This document shows positions 7,647 to 15,571 of a DNA stretch of 64,000 nt, one piece after another (position 1 is the stretch's first letter; every line of letters starts with the position of its first letter). The notes under the pieces are model-generated. The model worked only from the letters and a program-made list of their open reading frames with translations. It was not told the origin of the DNA and ran no database searches. The DNA is from G963665925 sp963676345. GTDB taxonomy: Bacteria; Bacillota; Clostridia; Peptostreptococcales; Acidaminobacteraceae. Location of the stretch: positions 372,001-436,000 of the forward strand of contig CAXXTS010000004.1 of the NCBI GenBank assembly GCA_963676345.2, given 5' to 3'. The translations under genes were made by a program, and so were the position numbers.

Positions 7647-8198
7647 TTAGTCAACAGTCCCCAGTCTGTTTAGTGGAAAGAATCGTACAAGGGTCTTGCC
7701 TATGATTCTTTCGCCTTCAATGGGACCCAGTTGTCTGGAATCAAGACTGACATACCGATTGTCACCCATCATAAAATAGGTGCCTTCAGGTAAGGTCATC
7801 TTTTCTACATCATGGTTGGTCACCGTATTGATATAGGGCTCTTCAATAATTTCGTCATTTAAGAAAACCACACCGCTTTTAATTTCAATTGTGTCTCCAG
7901 GAACTGCAATGACACGCTTAATCAAATTCTTCTTCGTATCTTCACTGACAATTAATTTCTGAATAAAATTGAGCGATTCAATGTCCCGCTTTGAAAGGGT
8001 CATATCTGACTCAAAGGATACAATATCCCCATGATCCACATTTTGGGTTCGAAATAGCACTAACCGGTCCCCTTCGATAAGCGTTGGAAACATAGACGTG
8101 TTATAAACGGTCGTCGTCGATATGAAAATATTCAGTATGAAGAATATAACGAGCGCAAAGCCAACGGCTTTTATCCATTCAAAAATTTCCTTTTTCAT
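7647..8198 (-). CDS. lepB: type I signal peptidase
   Basis: A 183-residue membrane protease with one N-terminal membrane helix (residues about 9-28). The catalytic Ser is in NTSMFPTLIEGD and the Lys general base in KRVIAVPGD; box E is seen in MGDNRYVSLDSR. It cleaves signal peptides at the outer face of the membrane. I use the ATG at 8198 because GGAGG has proper spacing to it; an ATG at 8201 lies too close. The start overlaps the decarboxylase stop as ATGA, so translation is coupled. Confidence 0.9.
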   Translation of the reverse strand: MKKEIFEWIKAVGFALVIFFILNIFISTTTVYNTSMFPTLIEGDRLVLFRTQNVDHGDIVSFESDMTLSKRDIESLNFIQKLIVSEDTKKNLIKRVIAVPGDTIEIKSGVVFLNDEIIEEPYINTVTNHDVEKMTLPEGTYFMMGDNRYVSLDSRQLGPIEGERIIGKTLVRFFPLNRLGTVD

Positions 8199-9607
8199 CA
8201 TGCCTCCGATTTTGTCCTGTCAATAACTTGTATTGTCTTAAGCGTCTTATCACAAGTTCCGATAAGGGCATGCCCTCTTTTTCTAAGTGTCACCACACGT
8301 GTGATAATCTCTTGTGTGATTTCCTCCCCGGGCGATAGGAGGGGTATGCCTGGCGGATACGGTATTACATACTCCGCACATACACAGCCCGTACTTTCCT
8401 CTAAAGGAAGCGTTTTACATAGGCCATAAAAGGCCTCTCTGGGTTGCATAAGGACCTTTATCTCTGGATAATTTGTAAGCCCCAGTTCAACCTTTGGTGC
8501 ACGCACCGATAAGGCTTTTAGTCCCTCAGCAAGTTTTATAAAATCTGATTTAGTATTCCAAATGGAGCACACACACACCAAACTGTCTGAAGTTGCGTAT
8601 TCCACCTGAATATCAAACTCTGTTCTTAGCGCTTCTTCGATCTTCTCAGCATCATTTACAAACACCACCAGCTTGGACATATCATGCGAAAATCCATGGG
8701 CTCTTAGGTCATCTACACCCAGTACAGGAATTTGCAATAGTGACATCTGCTCTTTAAACCACTGAATATGCCGACAAAGCTGGGCTGCCATTTCACGCCC
8801 CTCTTCTTCCATAACAGATAATGCATTTTCAAGTGACATCATGAGTGGATACGAGGGACTGGAAGATTGCAACATTGACAACCATTTCTCTATACAACTC
8901 CGATTGACACGCTCAGATCCAACATGAAGCATGGAAGCCTGAGTGAGAGCATTTAAAGACTTATGTGTGCTTTGTACACATACATCTGCCCCACAAGCCA
9001 GTGCCGACTGACCAAAACTTTCATGCAGGGGTACATGGGCGCCATGTGCTTCATCTATCAATAGCACCGCATCATACGCATGTACGACTTCAGCAATGCT
9101 TTTTATATCAGAATGAATGCCTTCATAAGTGGGGCTGGTTATGAGGACCGCTTTAATTCTCGGATTGGCCTTCAACTTAGCCTCAACATGGTCTGCCTGA
9201 ACCCCCATAGGAATTTTATACTTCTCATGAACCTCGGGATGTAGGTATTCTACAGCTAGATCGCCAAGAATACAGGCTGTATGAACAGACTTATGCGCAT
9301 TACGCGCAATAAGCACTGTATCGCCTGGACGTGTCACCCCTAAAAGCATGGCCTGATTGCCACACGTTGTACCGTTTACAAGAAAATAAGTGGCCCTACT
9401 GCCATACACCTTAGAGGCACGGCGTTGCGTTTCAAGAATCGCCTCTTCAGGATGATGCAGATTATCCGTACCCGGAATTTCTGTTACATCCATCTGGATG
9501 AAATCAGACCTTATCCCCCGACCATTTTTATGGCCTGGGACATGAAAAGAAACTGGGTGCGTATCATAATATGATTTCACTGCCCCCAGTATGGATGTTT
9601 GTTTCAT
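8198..9607 (-). CDS. Orn/Lys/Arg decarboxylase family protein (YaaO/SpeA-like)
   Basis: A 469-residue fold-type I PLP enzyme of the short Gram-positive group. HVPGHKNGRG near residue 25, GTTCGNQAMLLG, and VLLIDEAHGAHVP (the Asp that contacts the pyridine ring) are present. The PLP lysine is in the motif STHKSLNALTQASML. C-terminal EYVIPYPPGIPLLSPGE is conserved in this family. Substrate (arginine, lysine or ornithine) cannot be assigned from sequence, so polyamine synthesis is only an inference. It overlaps lepB by the ATGA junction and abuts the 165-residue membrane protein upstream. Confidence 0.9.
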   Translation of the reverse strand: MKQTSILGAVKSYYDTHPVSFHVPGHKNGRGIRSDFIQMDVTEIPGTDNLHHPEEAILETQRRASKVYGSRATYFLVNGTTCGNQAMLLGVTRPGDTVLIARNAHKSVHTACILGDLAVEYLHPEVHEKYKIPMGVQADHVEAKLKANPRIKAVLITSPTYEGIHSDIKSIAEVVHAYDAVLLIDEAHGAHVPLHESFGQSALACGADVCVQSTHKSLNALTQASMLHVGSERVNRSCIEKWLSMLQSSSPSYPLMMSLENALSVMEEEGREMAAQLCRHIQWFKEQMSLLQIPVLGVDDLRAHGFSHDMSKLVVFVNDAEKIEEALRTEFDIQVEYATSDSLVCVCSIWNTKSDFIKLAEGLKALSVRAPKVELGLTNYPEIKVLMQPREAFYGLCKTLPLEESTGCVCAEYVIPYPPGIPLLSPGEEITQEIITRVVTLRKRGHALIGTCDKTLKTIQVIDRTKSEA

Positions 9608-10105
9608 TTAAACCGCCTTGCCTAGACTTGCACTAAGACCAGATAAGAATGTTTCATTTGGCTCAAATACAAGATTTTTAACTTCACCGTCATCTTCAAA
9701 TGAAATGACAAACCATTTGCTTGTATCGCTGTTTAGAACGAAACGATGCAGTCTTTTTATACGTGTTGCCTTCTCAAAATCGTGGTATGCAACGAGGTCT
9801 TTTACCTGCTCCAAATGAATTGTATAGACAACATGATTGGCTCTGCCAAGTGCACGCTCCAGAATCAATTCTTCTCCAATAAGCCGGTAATCATACTGCG
9901 ATAAGTTCTTGTAAATAAATCTAAAACAAAGCGCTGTACCCATTCCAAGTATTGCTACAGCTGCCAGACTACCTGCCACTGGACCAAATCTAATTGCATA
10001 GCCCATGACAAGATTCATCAGCACAATGGTTGCAATCAGCACGACACCCATCTTCCAGAAACTCAGCTTCTCGTGTTTCAAAGACTGTCTGCATAATTTA
10101 CCCAT
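9608..10105 (-). CDS. unknown membrane protein with two N-terminal helices
   Basis: A 165-residue protein I do not recognise by name. Residues about 17-37 and 43-63 form two hydrophobic helices. The soluble C-terminal part (RLIGEELILERALGRANHVV, HLEQVKDLVAYHDF, KWFVISFEDDGEVKNLVFEPNE) has the alternating beta-strand pattern of bacterial PH-like domains. The protein may sit at the membrane with its PH-like part in the cytoplasm. It abuts the decarboxylase gene and follows the 72-residue gene without a gap, so the three are likely one transcript. Confidence 0.65.
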   Translation of the reverse strand: MGKLCRQSLKHEKLSFWKMGVVLIATIVLMNLVMGYAIRFGPVAGSLAAVAILGMGTALCFRFIYKNLSQYDYRLIGEELILERALGRANHVVYTIHLEQVKDLVAYHDFEKATRIKRLHRFVLNSDTSKWFVISFEDDGEVKNLVFEPNETFLSGLSASLGKAV

Positions 10106-10324
10106 TCAACGTACCCCTTCCTTGTTCATAGTACGTGATTTTTTTTTGTTTTCCCGGGAAAACCGAATAACGTTGTCAGGCATTTTTGCCTGAGCGCGTT
10201 TTTCTCTCTTTTCGCGTTTTGCAGCCCGCATCACATCTTTTCCGATGTCGTATAAAACAGCACCCATAATAAAAAGCGTCACCAGCGAAACTGCAATAAG
10301 TACCGCGGTTTCCATATAATCCAT
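10106..10324 (-). CDS. small single-pass membrane protein with basic tail
   Basis: A 72-residue protein with AGGTGG four bases before the ATG at 10324. Residues 5-25 form one membrane helix (ETAVLIAVSLVTLFIMGAVL). The remaining 45 residues are strongly basic (KREKREKRAQAK) and probably cytoplasmic. It is the first gene of a minus-strand run through lepB. No function is recognised. Its coding sequence contains a Noc-type palindrome at 10149-10162. Confidence 0.6.
   Translation of the reverse strand: MDYMETAVLIAVSLVTLFIMGAVLYDIGKDVMRAAKREKREKRAQAKMPDNVIRFSRENKKKSRTMNKEGVR
10149..10162. promoter_or_regulatory. Noc-type binding palindrome inside a coding region
   Basis: TTTTCCCGGGAAAA contains the full 12-bp core TTTCCCGGGAAA of the Noc-binding sequence (consensus ATTTCCCGGGAAAT in Bacillus). 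It lies in the 72-residue membrane-protein gene, about 32 kb from oriC. Confidence 0.55.
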
Positions 10325-10470
10325 ATATCCACCTGTATAATATGACTTTACAACACATTCATTCTATCACTTTCATGAAGTCTATTCAAAATTTTTTCCT
10401 ATATATAATGCACCCAATCAGACAGTATGTTACTATGTTAGAAACTTACTTTTACTATAGGAGGAACAAC

Positions 10471-11652
10471 ATGCTATCAAAAAAAATATCCGCAATTTCC
10501 CCATCTGTAACCATCGGTATCAGTACCAAGGTTGCTGAGCTGCGTCGACAAGGTCACGAAATCATTAGTCTGAGCATTGGCGAACCTGATTTTATGACAC
10601 CTGAAGGCGCCAAAAATGCTGCTATTCAAGCGGTTCATGACAACAAAACCAAATACGATGCTGCGGCTGGTTTACTTGAGCTACGACAGGCAATCTGTAA
10701 AAAGTTAAATGTTGAAAATGGCCTTACATACACACCTGCAGAAATTGTTGTTTCAAATGGCGCAAAGCATGCCATCACCAATTCCCTCATGGCACTTCTT
10801 GATGCTGGTGATGAAGTGCTTATTCCAAAACCTTACTGGACGAGCTATCCAGAAATGGTCAAACTGTGCGGTGGGACACCTATTTTTGTTGAAACACAAA
10901 AGAGCAAGCAGTATAAATTGACTGTAGAGGATCTGGAAAAAGTCGTTACTGACAAGACAAAAATCATTTTTATCACCAACCCGTCCAACCCATCTGGGGC
11001 TATTTATACAAAAGAAGAACTCATTCCAGTCGTACAGTATTGTGTTGAGAACGGCATCTATATCATTGCCGATGAAATTTATGAACGCATCTGTTACCTA
11101 GACACGTTTACTTCAATTCCATCTCTGTCAGAACAAGCAAAAGAAATGACTGTCCTCATCAACGGCCTATCAAAATCAGCTGCGATGACAGGATGGCGTC
11201 TTGGATACACAGCTTGTCGACCTGAAATTGCTAAGGCAATTGGGACTATTCAAGGCCACCTTGTGTCGCACCCATCAACCATTACACAGTGGGCAGCGGT
11301 TGAAGCTCTTGAAAACTGTCAAGATGATATGGTTCACATGGTTGAGAAATACAAGCAAAGACGCGATGAAGCCCTCCGTCTGTTCGGAGAAATTGATGGC
11401 GTTGAGCTTGTTCGTCCTGATGGGGCTTTCTATTTATTCGCCGATATGTCTCTGATCAAGGACAAGGTAGCCTTTGATGAGTCTTTTTCTATTGAAGTCT
11501 GCAACCAGCTTCTTGATGAATACAAGCTGGCAGTTGTTCCAGGGATTGCTTTTGGGTTGGATGACTACATCCGTCTTTCATATGCAGCTGACATCAATGA
11601 TGTTCGCGCGGGTATTTCACGCATCAAAGAATATATTGAAAGCCTAGTATAA
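10471..11652 (+). CDS. class I aminotransferase (aspartate aminotransferase type)
   Basis: A 393-residue PLP enzyme. The true start is the ATG at 10471 with GGAGG six bases upstream; in-frame codons extend to 10342 without a suitable site. ISLSIGEPDF near the N-terminus, ITNPSNPSGA, and the PLP-lysine motif SKSAAMTGWRLGY define the subgroup I-gamma aspartate aminotransferases. C-terminal FGLDDYIRLSYA holds the substrate-carboxylate Arg. It would interconvert aspartate and oxaloacetate using 2-oxoglutarate/glutamate, although related enzymes accept aromatic amino acids. A single-gene unit with its own terminator. Confidence 0.88.
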   Translation: MLSKKISAISPSVTIGISTKVAELRRQGHEIISLSIGEPDFMTPEGAKNAAIQAVHDNKTKYDAAAGLLELRQAICKKLNVENGLTYTPAEIVVSNGAKHAITNSLMALLDAGDEVLIPKPYWTSYPEMVKLCGGTPIFVETQKSKQYKLTVEDLEKVVTDKTKIIFITNPSNPSGAIYTKEELIPVVQYCVENGIYIIADEIYERICYLDTFTSIPSLSEQAKEMTVLINGLSKSAAMTGWRLGYTACRPEIAKAIGTIQGHLVSHPSTITQWAAVEALENCQDDMVHMVEKYKQRRDEALRLFGEIDGVELVRPDGAFYLFADMSLIKDKVAFDESFSIEVCNQLLDEYKLAVVPGIAFGLDDYIRLSYAADINDVRAGISRIKEYIESLV

Positions 11653-11697
11653 GTTGTACTTTTAAAGATAATTCTAAGCCATAAGGCACATAAACAG

Positions 11698-11742
11698 AAA
11701 ATCCAGCAGACACCCAATGGGCGCTTGCTGGATTTTTTCTTG
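11698..11742 (+). terminator. intrinsic terminator after the aminotransferase gene
   Basis: AAATCCAGCA pairs with TGCTGGATTT and is followed by a T run. The stem sequence is close to that of the terminator at 33272. Confidence 0.85.
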
Positions 11743-11796
11743 GATTATTTTGACCTTCCTAAGCCCTTTTTTTGATTAAATGATTATACACAAGTA

Positions 11797-13071
11797 TTAC
11801 TTTAGGACTTCCTTGCCACCCATATAAGGACGCAGTGCTTTAGGAACGATTACGCTACCATCCGCCTGCTGATAATTTTCAAGAATGGCTGCCATTGTAC
11901 GTCCAACTGCAAGACCTGAGCCATTTAGAGTATGGACGTGGCGTACTTTCTTTGTTTCCTTGTCTCTGTAACGGATATTGGCGCGTCTTGCCTGATAGTC
12001 TTCAAAGTTTGAGCAAGAACTGATTTCAAGGTACCGATCATAACTAGGCATCCAAACTTCAATATCATAAGTCTTTGCTGAACTAAAGCCTAAATCACCG
12101 CTACAAAGCTGTACCACGCGGTATGGCAGCTCTAAACTCTTTAAAACATCTTCAGCGGCAGCTGTAAGAATTTCGAGCTCATCGTAAGATTTATCCGGTT
12201 CTGCGAATTTTACCATTTCAACCTTGTTGAACTGATGCTGACGAATGATGCCGCGTGTGTCACGACCCGCTGAACCCGCTTCTTTTCTAAAGCATGGTGT
12301 GTAAGCCGTATGGTTAATCGGCAGAAGTTCCTGATCCAAAATTTCATCTGCATATAAGTTTGTCACTGGCACTTCAGCTGTCGGTACCAAGAAGAAATCC
12401 TTTGAAGGAATATGGAACATGTCATCTTCAAATTTAGGAAGCTGTCCTGTACCTGTCATTGCACTTCTATTAACCATAAAAGGTGTCATGACCTCTGTAA
12501 AATCGTGATTTTCAGTATGCATATCCAGCATGAAGTTGATGAGTGCACGCTCTAGCTTGGCACCTTGATTCTTAAGAACTGTGAAACGCGCCCCAGCAAT
12601 TTTTGTGCCTCTTTCAAAATCAAGAATATCTAGGTCAGTTCCTACATCCCAGTGTGCCTTTGGTTCAAAATCAAATTTTGTTGGCTCGCCCCATGTACGC
12701 AGCTCTAAATTATCTTCATCCGTATTTCCTACCGGAGTTCCCTCGCAAGGCGTATTTGGAATTCCAAGAAGTAGGTCAGCAAGATTTTCATCAATTTCCT
12801 TTACTTTGGCATCAAATGTCTTAACCTCTTCTGAGAGTTTTTTCATCTCTGCCATGATCTCTGTTGTATCCTTACCTTCCTTTTTAAGTGCAGGAATCTG
12901 TTTAGATACTGTCTTTTGCTTGTTTTTCATTTCTTCAACCGTGGAAATAATTTCACGGCGCTCTTTATCTAAGTCTAGAACCTTTGACAGTCCAAAATCA
13001 CCTTTACCACGTGCTTCTACGGCTTCTTTCACTGCGTCATATTCCGCTCTGATTCTTTTAATGTCTAACAT
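11797..13071 (-). CDS. serS: seryl-tRNA synthetase
   Basis: A 424-residue class II synthetase. MLDIKRIRAEYDAVKEAVEARG begins the N-terminal tRNA-binding coiled coil, which spans about residues 1-105. The catalytic domain has TGTGQLPKFEDDMF, FRKEAGSAGRDTRGIIRQHQF (motif 2) and NGSGLAVGRTMAAILEN (motif 3). It charges tRNA-Ser with serine. The gene is expressed from a promoter 370 bp upstream through a T-box leader with a serine specifier, so it should respond to uncharged tRNA-Ser. No strong terminator is visible right after its stop. Confidence 0.97.
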   Translation of the reverse strand: MLDIKRIRAEYDAVKEAVEARGKGDFGLSKVLDLDKERREIISTVEEMKNKQKTVSKQIPALKKEGKDTTEIMAEMKKLSEEVKTFDAKVKEIDENLADLLLGIPNTPCEGTPVGNTDEDNLELRTWGEPTKFDFEPKAHWDVGTDLDILDFERGTKIAGARFTVLKNQGAKLERALINFMLDMHTENHDFTEVMTPFMVNRSAMTGTGQLPKFEDDMFHIPSKDFFLVPTAEVPVTNLYADEILDQELLPINHTAYTPCFRKEAGSAGRDTRGIIRQHQFNKVEMVKFAEPDKSYDELEILTAAAEDVLKSLELPYRVVQLCSGDLGFSSAKTYDIEVWMPSYDRYLEISSCSNFEDYQARRANIRYRDKETKKVRHVHTLNGSGLAVGRTMAAILENYQQADGSVIVPKALRPYMGGKEVLK

Positions 13072-13175
13072 GTTTCATTCCTCCTTCTTACGATTTCACA
13101 TCAGTACACACAACGAATACTTTTCAAAATCACACGGTTTAAGCCAATCCCTTATTACAACCAGCTTAAATTAAT

Positions 13176-13432
13176 TAAAAAAAGCTCCTCGTCCCTTATT
13201 CAATCTAAATGATTGAATAAGGGACGAGAAGCTCTATTTCCCGCGTTGCCACCCTCATTGATTGATCTAATATCAATCCGCTTTCTTCATGCAGGGTATC
13301 GGCCGCAAACCGTTTGGCTTTCACCAAAAGACTCCAGAGTGGATTTCAATGAAAAAACACATCAGTTCACACCAACCACTGACTCTCTAAACTGTTTTTC
13401 ATTTACTTGGCTCTTTCATAGTCCTAATATTG
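13176..13432 (-). promoter_or_regulatory. T-box leader of serS (Ser, specifier UCC)
   Basis: On the minus strand the RNA contains the T-box core AGGGTGGCAACGCGGG (13240-13255) and a stem I with the distal loop around GGTTGGTGTGAACTG. The sequence GAAATCCACTCTGGAG has TCC (13341-13343) in the specifier position, a serine codon. It ends in a long terminator stem (CTCGTCCCTTATTCAATC and its complement, 13181-13233) followed by T's. Uncharged tRNA-Ser would bind and favour the antiterminator that allows serS transcription. Confidence 0.93.
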
Positions 13433-13438
13433 ACATTA

Positions 13439-13467
13439 AATATAGCACAGTTTTTTCCACCTTTCAA
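13439..13467 (-). promoter_or_regulatory. sigma-A promoter of the serS T-box transcript
   Basis: On the minus strand TTGAAA, a 17-bp spacer and TATATT precede the T-box leader. Predicted start is near 13432. Confidence 0.7.
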
Positions 13468-13487
13468 GTAAAAACGATGAAAAGGCG

Positions 13488-13733
13488 CTATATTTCCTTC
13501 TTTAAGATATTGAATACCATTCTTTCAGCTTGTAGAAGTTTATGCTTCATTTTTTTAGGCGGCACTTTAAAAACCTTCGTCATCTGCTTAAAATTCAATG
13601 GATTACTGTCACCAATACCATATCGCAATCTAATAATCTGCTCCATTTCAGTATCCAGCTTATTCGTTTCCACCAAATCCTGAAGACGAGATTCAACATA
13701 CAGCAGTGCTTCCTTAGAAACCCCTTGCTCCAT
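13488..13733 (-). CDS. small sigma-70 region-4-like helix-turn-helix protein
   Basis: An 81-residue protein with AAGAGGTG seven bases before the ATG. Residues 28-78 (EQIIRLRYGIGDSNPLNFKQ, MTKVFKVPPKKMKHKLLQAE) follow the layout of sigma factor region 4, compare RLRYGIGDG and the HTH that reads the -35 box. Region 2, needed for -10 recognition and core binding, is absent. It could be an anti-activator, a DNA-binding adaptor or a remnant of a larger sigma factor. It lies directly downstream of a 40-codon ORF and its 3' end adjoins the serS promoter. No exact named family is recognised. Confidence 0.6.
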   Translation of the reverse strand: MEQGVSKEALLYVESRLQDLVETNKLDTEMEQIIRLRYGIGDSNPLNFKQMTKVFKVPPKKMKHKLLQAERMVFNILKKEI

Positions 13734-13749
13734 AAGAACACCTCTTTAT

Positions 13750-13872
13750 CTATCTGGAACGCTTGTTTGTTGTCTGAAATATATGATCACCAATCAAGTA
13801 CTTACTCAGCGACACTTCTTCTTCCTTTTTTATCCCCATTAGAGATTTGAACCATTGCAGGATTCTATTCAT
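13750..13872 (-). CDS. 40-residue hypothetical protein preceding the sigma-like gene
   Basis: A short ORF beginning MNRILQWFKSLMGIKKEEEV and ending with a basic stretch. A GGGTG sequence lies 5 bases before the ATG. It ends 17 bp before the start of the sigma-region-4-like gene, whose ribosome binding site lies in that gap, so the two could be co-transcribed. An amphipathic N-terminal helix is possible. There is no family evidence; it may not be a real gene. Confidence 0.35.
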   Translation of the reverse strand: MNRILQWFKSLMGIKKEEEVSLSKYLIGDHIFQTTNKRSR

Positions 13873-14056
13873 TTCTTCACCCACTTCGCTCCAAAACTTA
13901 GCATTCGAGTATTAAAGCCAGCACAATTTTAGAAGGGCTCATTGACATCCGCCCCATCGCACATGCCTCGAATTTTGTAAGCTTATCAAAAAACCAACAA
14001 ACCTATTCTATTATATTTAAGTACCCTATACAAGTAAAATGTACTTAATAAGATTC

Positions 14057-14836
14057 TTAACCCAGCTTTCTATATAAATTCAAAAGAGCATGCGACTGCT
14101 GGAGCATTTCCTCTGAGTTAGAATTAATGATTTGAATACGACTGGTCTCATTGTCTGCATTGAGTAGGTTTAAACCATCTAGCTTATTTCTCAAATGTCT
14201 GACGGTTCCAAGATTTCCATCAAATATCTGCACATTATTGCCAAAGAGTTTTCGTACCGCTTCCTTTAAAAAGACAAAATGGGTACACCCGAGGACAACT
14301 CCCTTGACCTCATTGGTTTCAATGCCTTCAAAACAAGCCCTGAGTGCATCATCAACCTGGGGCCCGTCAATTTGCCCTTTTTCCACAAGAGGCACCAGAC
14401 TTGGACAAGGCACTTTCTTGATTGAACCAAATACATCTAACCGCTCAACCAGACGCTCAAATTTTTTTTCACGCAATGTAACCTCAGTGGCCATGACCGC
14501 AACCTGACCAGACTTTGTATTTTCCACAGCTGGCTTTAGTGCCGGTTCCATCCCGATAATTGGAATGTCGTATCTGGTCCTAAGTACTTTTATTGCAGCA
14601 CTTGTCGCCGTATTGCATGCAACTACAATCGCTTTCACACCTTGTTCGACCAGGTAGTCACTCACCTTTACAGAGAGGTCGATGACTTCCTTGCTTTCCC
14701 GAACACCATAGGGTGCATTGGCTGAATCGCCATAATATATGTAGTTTTCAGTCGGCATGTATCTTAACAGTTCCCCAAGTACAGAGATTCCGCCCATGCC
14801 CGAATCAAAAACACCAATCGGTGCTGCTTTTCCCAT
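14057..14836 (-). CDS. murI: glutamate racemase
   Basis: A 259-residue cofactor-independent racemase. The N-terminus has IGVFDSGMGGISVL with the catalytic-region Asp and Ser. VACNTATSAAIKVL holds the first catalytic Cys, and VVLGCTHFVFLKEAV the second. It makes D-glutamate for peptidoglycan precursors in the cytoplasm. Length is normal for the family. The gene stands alone, with about 180 bp before the small-ORF pair downstream. Confidence 0.95.
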   Translation of the reverse strand: MGKAAPIGVFDSGMGGISVLGELLRYMPTENYIYYGDSANAPYGVRESKEVIDLSVKVSDYLVEQGVKAIVVACNTATSAAIKVLRTRYDIPIIGMEPALKPAVENTKSGQVAVMATEVTLREKKFERLVERLDVFGSIKKVPCPSLVPLVEKGQIDGPQVDDALRACFEGIETNEVKGVVLGCTHFVFLKEAVRKLFGNNVQIFDGNLGTVRHLRNKLDGLNLLNADNETSRIQIINSNSEEMLQQSHALLNLYRKLG

Positions 14837-15062
14837 TTAATTCACCACCAAAATTGTCGTACCCATATTATATTATCAGAATGGCTTTAATACAATCCAT
14901 ATCTGCACCTTTATAAGCAGATTTGCCTTCCACTTCGCTTGTGTATAAACTATACGTATTTAGAGAGTTATCAACATATTAACAGCAGGCTGTGAATAAA
15001 TATTTGATGACACCCAACTTGACGAATACGTGTATAATAATAGTTGAAAGGAGATGCATCTG

Positions 15063-15269
15063 ATGAAACGCATCAATTGCAGAAAATGTATTTACTTCTA
15101 TATCACATGGGATCAGACCAGACCTTATGGATGCAAGTACTTTGGTTTTAAAACAAAGCTATTTCCTTCCATCTATGTTTTTAAAAGCTCAGGTGAGCCT
15201 TGCAAAGCCTTTAATTCAAAAGATGGCCCTCCCTCTTCAGACGGAGGCAATTTTCCACGTTATATCTAA
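15063..15269 (+). CDS. conserved small four-cysteine protein
   Basis: A 68-residue protein with GAAAGGAG upstream. The ATG at 15063 is used; an ATG at 15054 lies inside the ribosome binding site. Residues NCRKCIYFYITWDQTRPYGC, YFGFKTKLFPSIYVFKSSGE and PCKAF give a pattern C-x2-C...P-x-GC...S-x-G-x-PC shared by small proteins found in many anaerobes and proteobacteria. Databases often label them as uracil-DNA glycosylase fragments, but that label seems unjustified: the glycosylase catalytic motifs are not present. The four Cys could bind a metal. Function unknown. A hairpin follows at 15288. Confidence 0.7.
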   Translation: MKRINCRKCIYFYITWDQTRPYGCKYFGFKTKLFPSIYVFKSSGEPCKAFNSKDGPPSSDGGNFPRYI

Positions 15270-15287
15270 TCCATACACGAGCCACCT

Positions 15288-15326
15288 ATCACACAGTAAA
15301 GCACCTGTGTGATTCTAATCTTTTTC
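15288..15326 (+). terminator. probable terminator after the four-cysteine protein gene
   Basis: ATCACACAG pairs with CTGTGTGAT. The T-rich tail (TCTAATCTTTTT) is imperfect, so it may be weak. Confidence 0.5.
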
Positions 15327-15411
15327 AAAAGGCAAAAAAACGCACATTCAAGTTGAACAGACTTCTGCTATGCTTGCATAAGGCTAAAATACCTTGTGTT
15401 GTGCTTGATAT

Positions 15412-15448
15412 ATTTTAAAAAAAAAGCGAGACCGGGATTTCCGGTCTC
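15412..15448 (-). terminator. terminator downstream of the nad/PTS operon
   Basis: On the minus strand GAGACCGG, a short loop and CCGGTCTC are followed by about ten T. It lies 120 bp after the stop of the EIIC-like gene. Confidence 0.85.
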
Positions 15449-15571
15449 CAAAACAAGTGAGTGATTCAGTTGATATAAGGAGACAAAATGGTAAGACCAT
15501 TCTGCCGAATATCACAATTTAAAATATTCCATAAGGCGAATCATTCACAACCAAATTTCAACTTCTCAGTA

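Noticed and set aside
15019..15038. TTGACG and TATAAT before the four-cysteine gene as promoter
   Set aside because: The spacing is only 8 bp, so they cannot act together. The TATAAT may still be a -10 with a weak -35.
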